Below, one piece after another: positions 5,767 through 6,946 of a stretch of 6,946 nt of DNA. Location of the stretch: the NCBI RefSeq assembly GCF_047607725.1, contig NZ_JBLKSS010000191.1:1-6946 (forward strand), read 5' to 3'. Under the pieces are notes generated by a model. It was not told the DNA's origin. It ran no database searches and saw only the letters and a program-made list of their open reading frames with translations. The stretch is from JBLKSS01 sp047607725 (GTDB taxonomy: Bacteria; Pseudomonadota; Gammaproteobacteria; Enterobacterales; Enterobacteriaceae). Position 1 is the stretch's first letter. Each line of letters begins with the position of its first letter. A program made the translations under genes and the position numbers.

Positions 5767-5810
5767 ACCACAGAGATCCCCAGACAATGTTAACGCAGGG
5801 TAATGACACC

Positions 5811-6209
5811 ATGATTTCCGGAACGCGTATTGCCGATGCACTGCAAATGGTTTTGAATATCGGCCTGGTATGCTTGAGTATAATCTTGATTATTTTCTTG
5901 GGCAGGCAAACCTTCGATTTGGGACAGGTACTGCTCAACGCTGGGGAGCAAAGTTCCACCTACCTGCTAATCGAAGGCATCGTCATTTATTTTCTTTACT
6001 TTGAATTTATCGCTCTGATAGTGAAATATTTTCAGTCCGGGTATCACTTTCCCCTACGTTACTTTATTTATATTGGCATCACGGCCATCATCCGACTCAT
6101 CGTCGTCGATCATGAAAACCCGCTGGATACGCTGTGTTATTCCGCCGCCATTTTGATATTGGTGGTGACATTGTGGCTGGCCAATAGCCCGAGACTGATG
6201 CGCGAATAA
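5811..6209 (+). CDS. psiE: Phosphate-starvation-inducible membrane protein PsiE
   Basis: PsiE is a small inner-membrane protein induced when phosphate or carbon is short; its molecular role is not established. The 132 residues compare with 136 in E. coli and match strongly, most of all in YFLYFEFIALIVKYFQSG and FPLRYFIYIGITAI. Four hydrophobic segments are visible at about 11-31, 51-74, 80-99 and 107-125, with charged ends (SPRLMRE) at the C-terminus. ATG at 5811 is preferred because AGGG (5797-5800) precedes it at 10 bases. ATG at 5787 in the same frame would give 140 residues and has the weaker AGAG (5772-5775) upstream, so it remains possible. In E. coli psiE lies beside the maltose genes, so its place near pfkA reflects a different gene order. 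No damage is seen. Confidence 0.93.
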   Translation: MISGTRIADALQMVLNIGLVCLSIILIIFLGRQTFDLGQVLLNAGEQSSTYLLIEGIVIYFLYFEFIALIVKYFQSGYHFPLRYFIYIGITAIIRLIVVDHENPLDTLCYSAAILILVVTLWLANSPRLMRE

Positions 6210-6210
6210 G

Positions 6211-6232
6211 CCCGGGCGGCGGCCGATTTTTT
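6211..6232 (+). terminator. Possible psiE terminator
   Basis: A GC-rich stretch right after the psiE stop is followed by six T residues (6227-6232). The best stems I can draw are short (GCCCGGGC, or CGG with CCG), so folding is weak. Its position is right for a rho-independent terminator, and the T-run is the best evidence. Confidence 0.35.
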
Positions 6233-6288
6233 GCGGCGTGCGATATCATCCGCGCCGCTGCTATCCAGCCCGGTTTTCGCCGTCGCTT

Positions 6289-6770
6289 TTATCTGAGAAA
6301 TTTGCTCTCCACCGCGCGCATTTTGGCGTCGCCTTGTAGCGCAATAATATCGCTCACGGTCGGTAATGCGGTGTCCACACGATGAATGCCGCCATCGTGC
6401 CGTATCTGCCCAAAGAGACTGCGCATCGCCCGCAGCGCGGATAGCGTGATTTCCGTAAATGACGATCCCTACTTTGCCGCTGGCGGCAATGGCCGACTCG
6501 GTAAGCTGTGGATAGGCCGTAGGCACCAGCGGAACCGGAACCTGGCCTGCCCAGGCATCGATGAAAGCGAGGATCTCGGCGGGCGTTTTCTGCCGGGAAT
6601 GGATGAGGATCGCATCCGCGCCCGCTTCTTGGTATGCGTAAGCCCGGCGCAATGCTTCTTCCTGGCCCAGCCCTGCTATCAACGCCTCAACCAGGGCGAT
6701 GATCACTAAATTGTTATCCTGGCGGGCGTCGATAGCAGCGCCAATCTTACCCTGAAAGTAAGCGCCCCGT
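6289..6770 (-). pseudogene. PEP-mutase-like protein (isocitrate lyase/PEP mutase superfamily), 5'-truncated and frameshifted
   Basis: Enzymes of this family make or break C-P or C-C bonds on PEP-like substrates in a (beta/alpha)8 barrel. Read leftward, the first part gives FQGKIGAAIDARQD, then ALIAGLGQEEALRRA, GADAILIHSR and PLVPTAY, as in phosphoenolpyruvate mutases, and ends in GNHAIRAA. At the CCC of 6429-6431 (GGG in the gene) the frame changes. The next frame continues with AMRSLFGQIRHDGGIHRVDT and ends FLR plus TAA at 6289-6291. One extra G would explain the shift. Upstream of about 6770 no family sequence continues, so the N-terminal half with the metal-binding and catalytic loop residues is missing. 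About 160 of some 290 codons remain. Which family member this was (PEP mutase, phosphonopyruvate hydrolase or a relative) cannot be told. It converges on psiE. Confidence 0.85.
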
Positions 6771-6899
6771 GGAGGACGTCTTGAATTATTGGTGGGTTTG
6801 TTCTATGAGACAGTAAACCTACGTTACACGCTTATGCTCATTGCATTTTCACATTATATTGATTTTAATAACTTTTATTTCCATCCCGGTTTGAGTGAT
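6771..6899. other. AT-rich stretch after the truncated PEP-mutase remnant
   Basis: Base composition changes sharply near 6780, from GC-rich coding remnant to AT-rich DNA. I see no insertion-sequence end, no RNA gene and no frame with family similarity on either strand. The change of composition near the place where the remnant breaks off suggests a deletion or rearrangement junction between about 6765 and 6790. Confidence 0.4.
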
Positions 6900-6946
6900 A
6901 TGAAATTAGTGGTTCTGAAGTTTGTGATAGTGTCCATTAAAATTTA
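6900..6946 (+). CDS. Possible start of an unidentified gene running off the window
   Basis: ATG at 6900 opens a frame of 15 codons to the window edge, MKLVVLKFVIVSIKI. A Lys followed by a hydrophobic run resembles the start of a signal peptide or membrane protein. GAG (6893-6895) lies four bases upstream as a weak ribosome binding site. The fragment is too short to assign a family, and AT-rich DNA yields such frames by chance. Confidence 0.22.
   Translation, partial: MKLVVLKFVIVSIKI

Noticed and set aside
1..6946. CRISPR array, tRNA, rRNA or riboswitch
   Set aside because: No regularly spaced repeats, no tRNA-like cloverleaf or rRNA sequence and no riboswitch core that I recognise were seen on either strand.

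Overview
The window looks like chromosome from an enterobacterium (Enterobacterales, gamma-proteobacteria). Fpr, TpiA, PfkA, Sbp, YiiQ and PsiE are all close to the E. coli proteins as I remember them, and gene sizes match almost exactly. Several signs of decay sit beside fully intact glycolytic genes: an IS66-type element inside a remnant of emrD, a frameshifted and 5'-truncated PEP-mutase-like gene, a yiiQ without a signal peptide, an sbp with an internal deletion and a read-through end, and long non-coding gaps. This mix suggests a recently host-restricted lineage such as a Sodalis-like insect symbiont. That placement is inference, because no species marker is present.

Left part (1-887): the right end of an IS66-family element (transposase C-terminus, then a terminal sequence ending CGCTTAC) abuts emrD, which reads leftward and survives as 120 codons ending inside the IS. 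A gene-free stretch of 389 bases follows.

Middle (888-3175): fpr, yiiQ and tpiA lie in the same direction. fpr and yiiQ overlap by one base. tpiA has its own upstream region and a strong ribosome binding site. A perfect 12-bp hairpin separates tpiA from the convergent sbp, and the sbp stop codon lies within the hairpin stem.

Right-centre (3156-5786): sbp and pfkA read leftward, each with its own control region. pfkA has a good Cra-type operator over its -35 region. The sbp upstream region carries a perfect LacI-family-like palindrome. cdh, which lies between tpiA and sbp in E. coli, is absent, and neither fieF nor cpxP is seen upstream of pfkA.

Right end (5731-6946): psiE reads rightward behind a perfect CRP site that overlaps a half-conserved Pho box. 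A decayed PEP-mutase-like gene converges on it. The last ~170 bases are AT-rich and may hold the start of another gene.

Functionally the intact core is triose-phosphate isomerase, phosphofructokinase and ferredoxin-NADP reductase. The transport genes (emrD, sbp) and the secreted or accessory genes (yiiQ, PEP mutase) carry the damage. I see no new defence, mobile or RNA system here. The interest lies in how the genes are decaying and in the regulatory sites.
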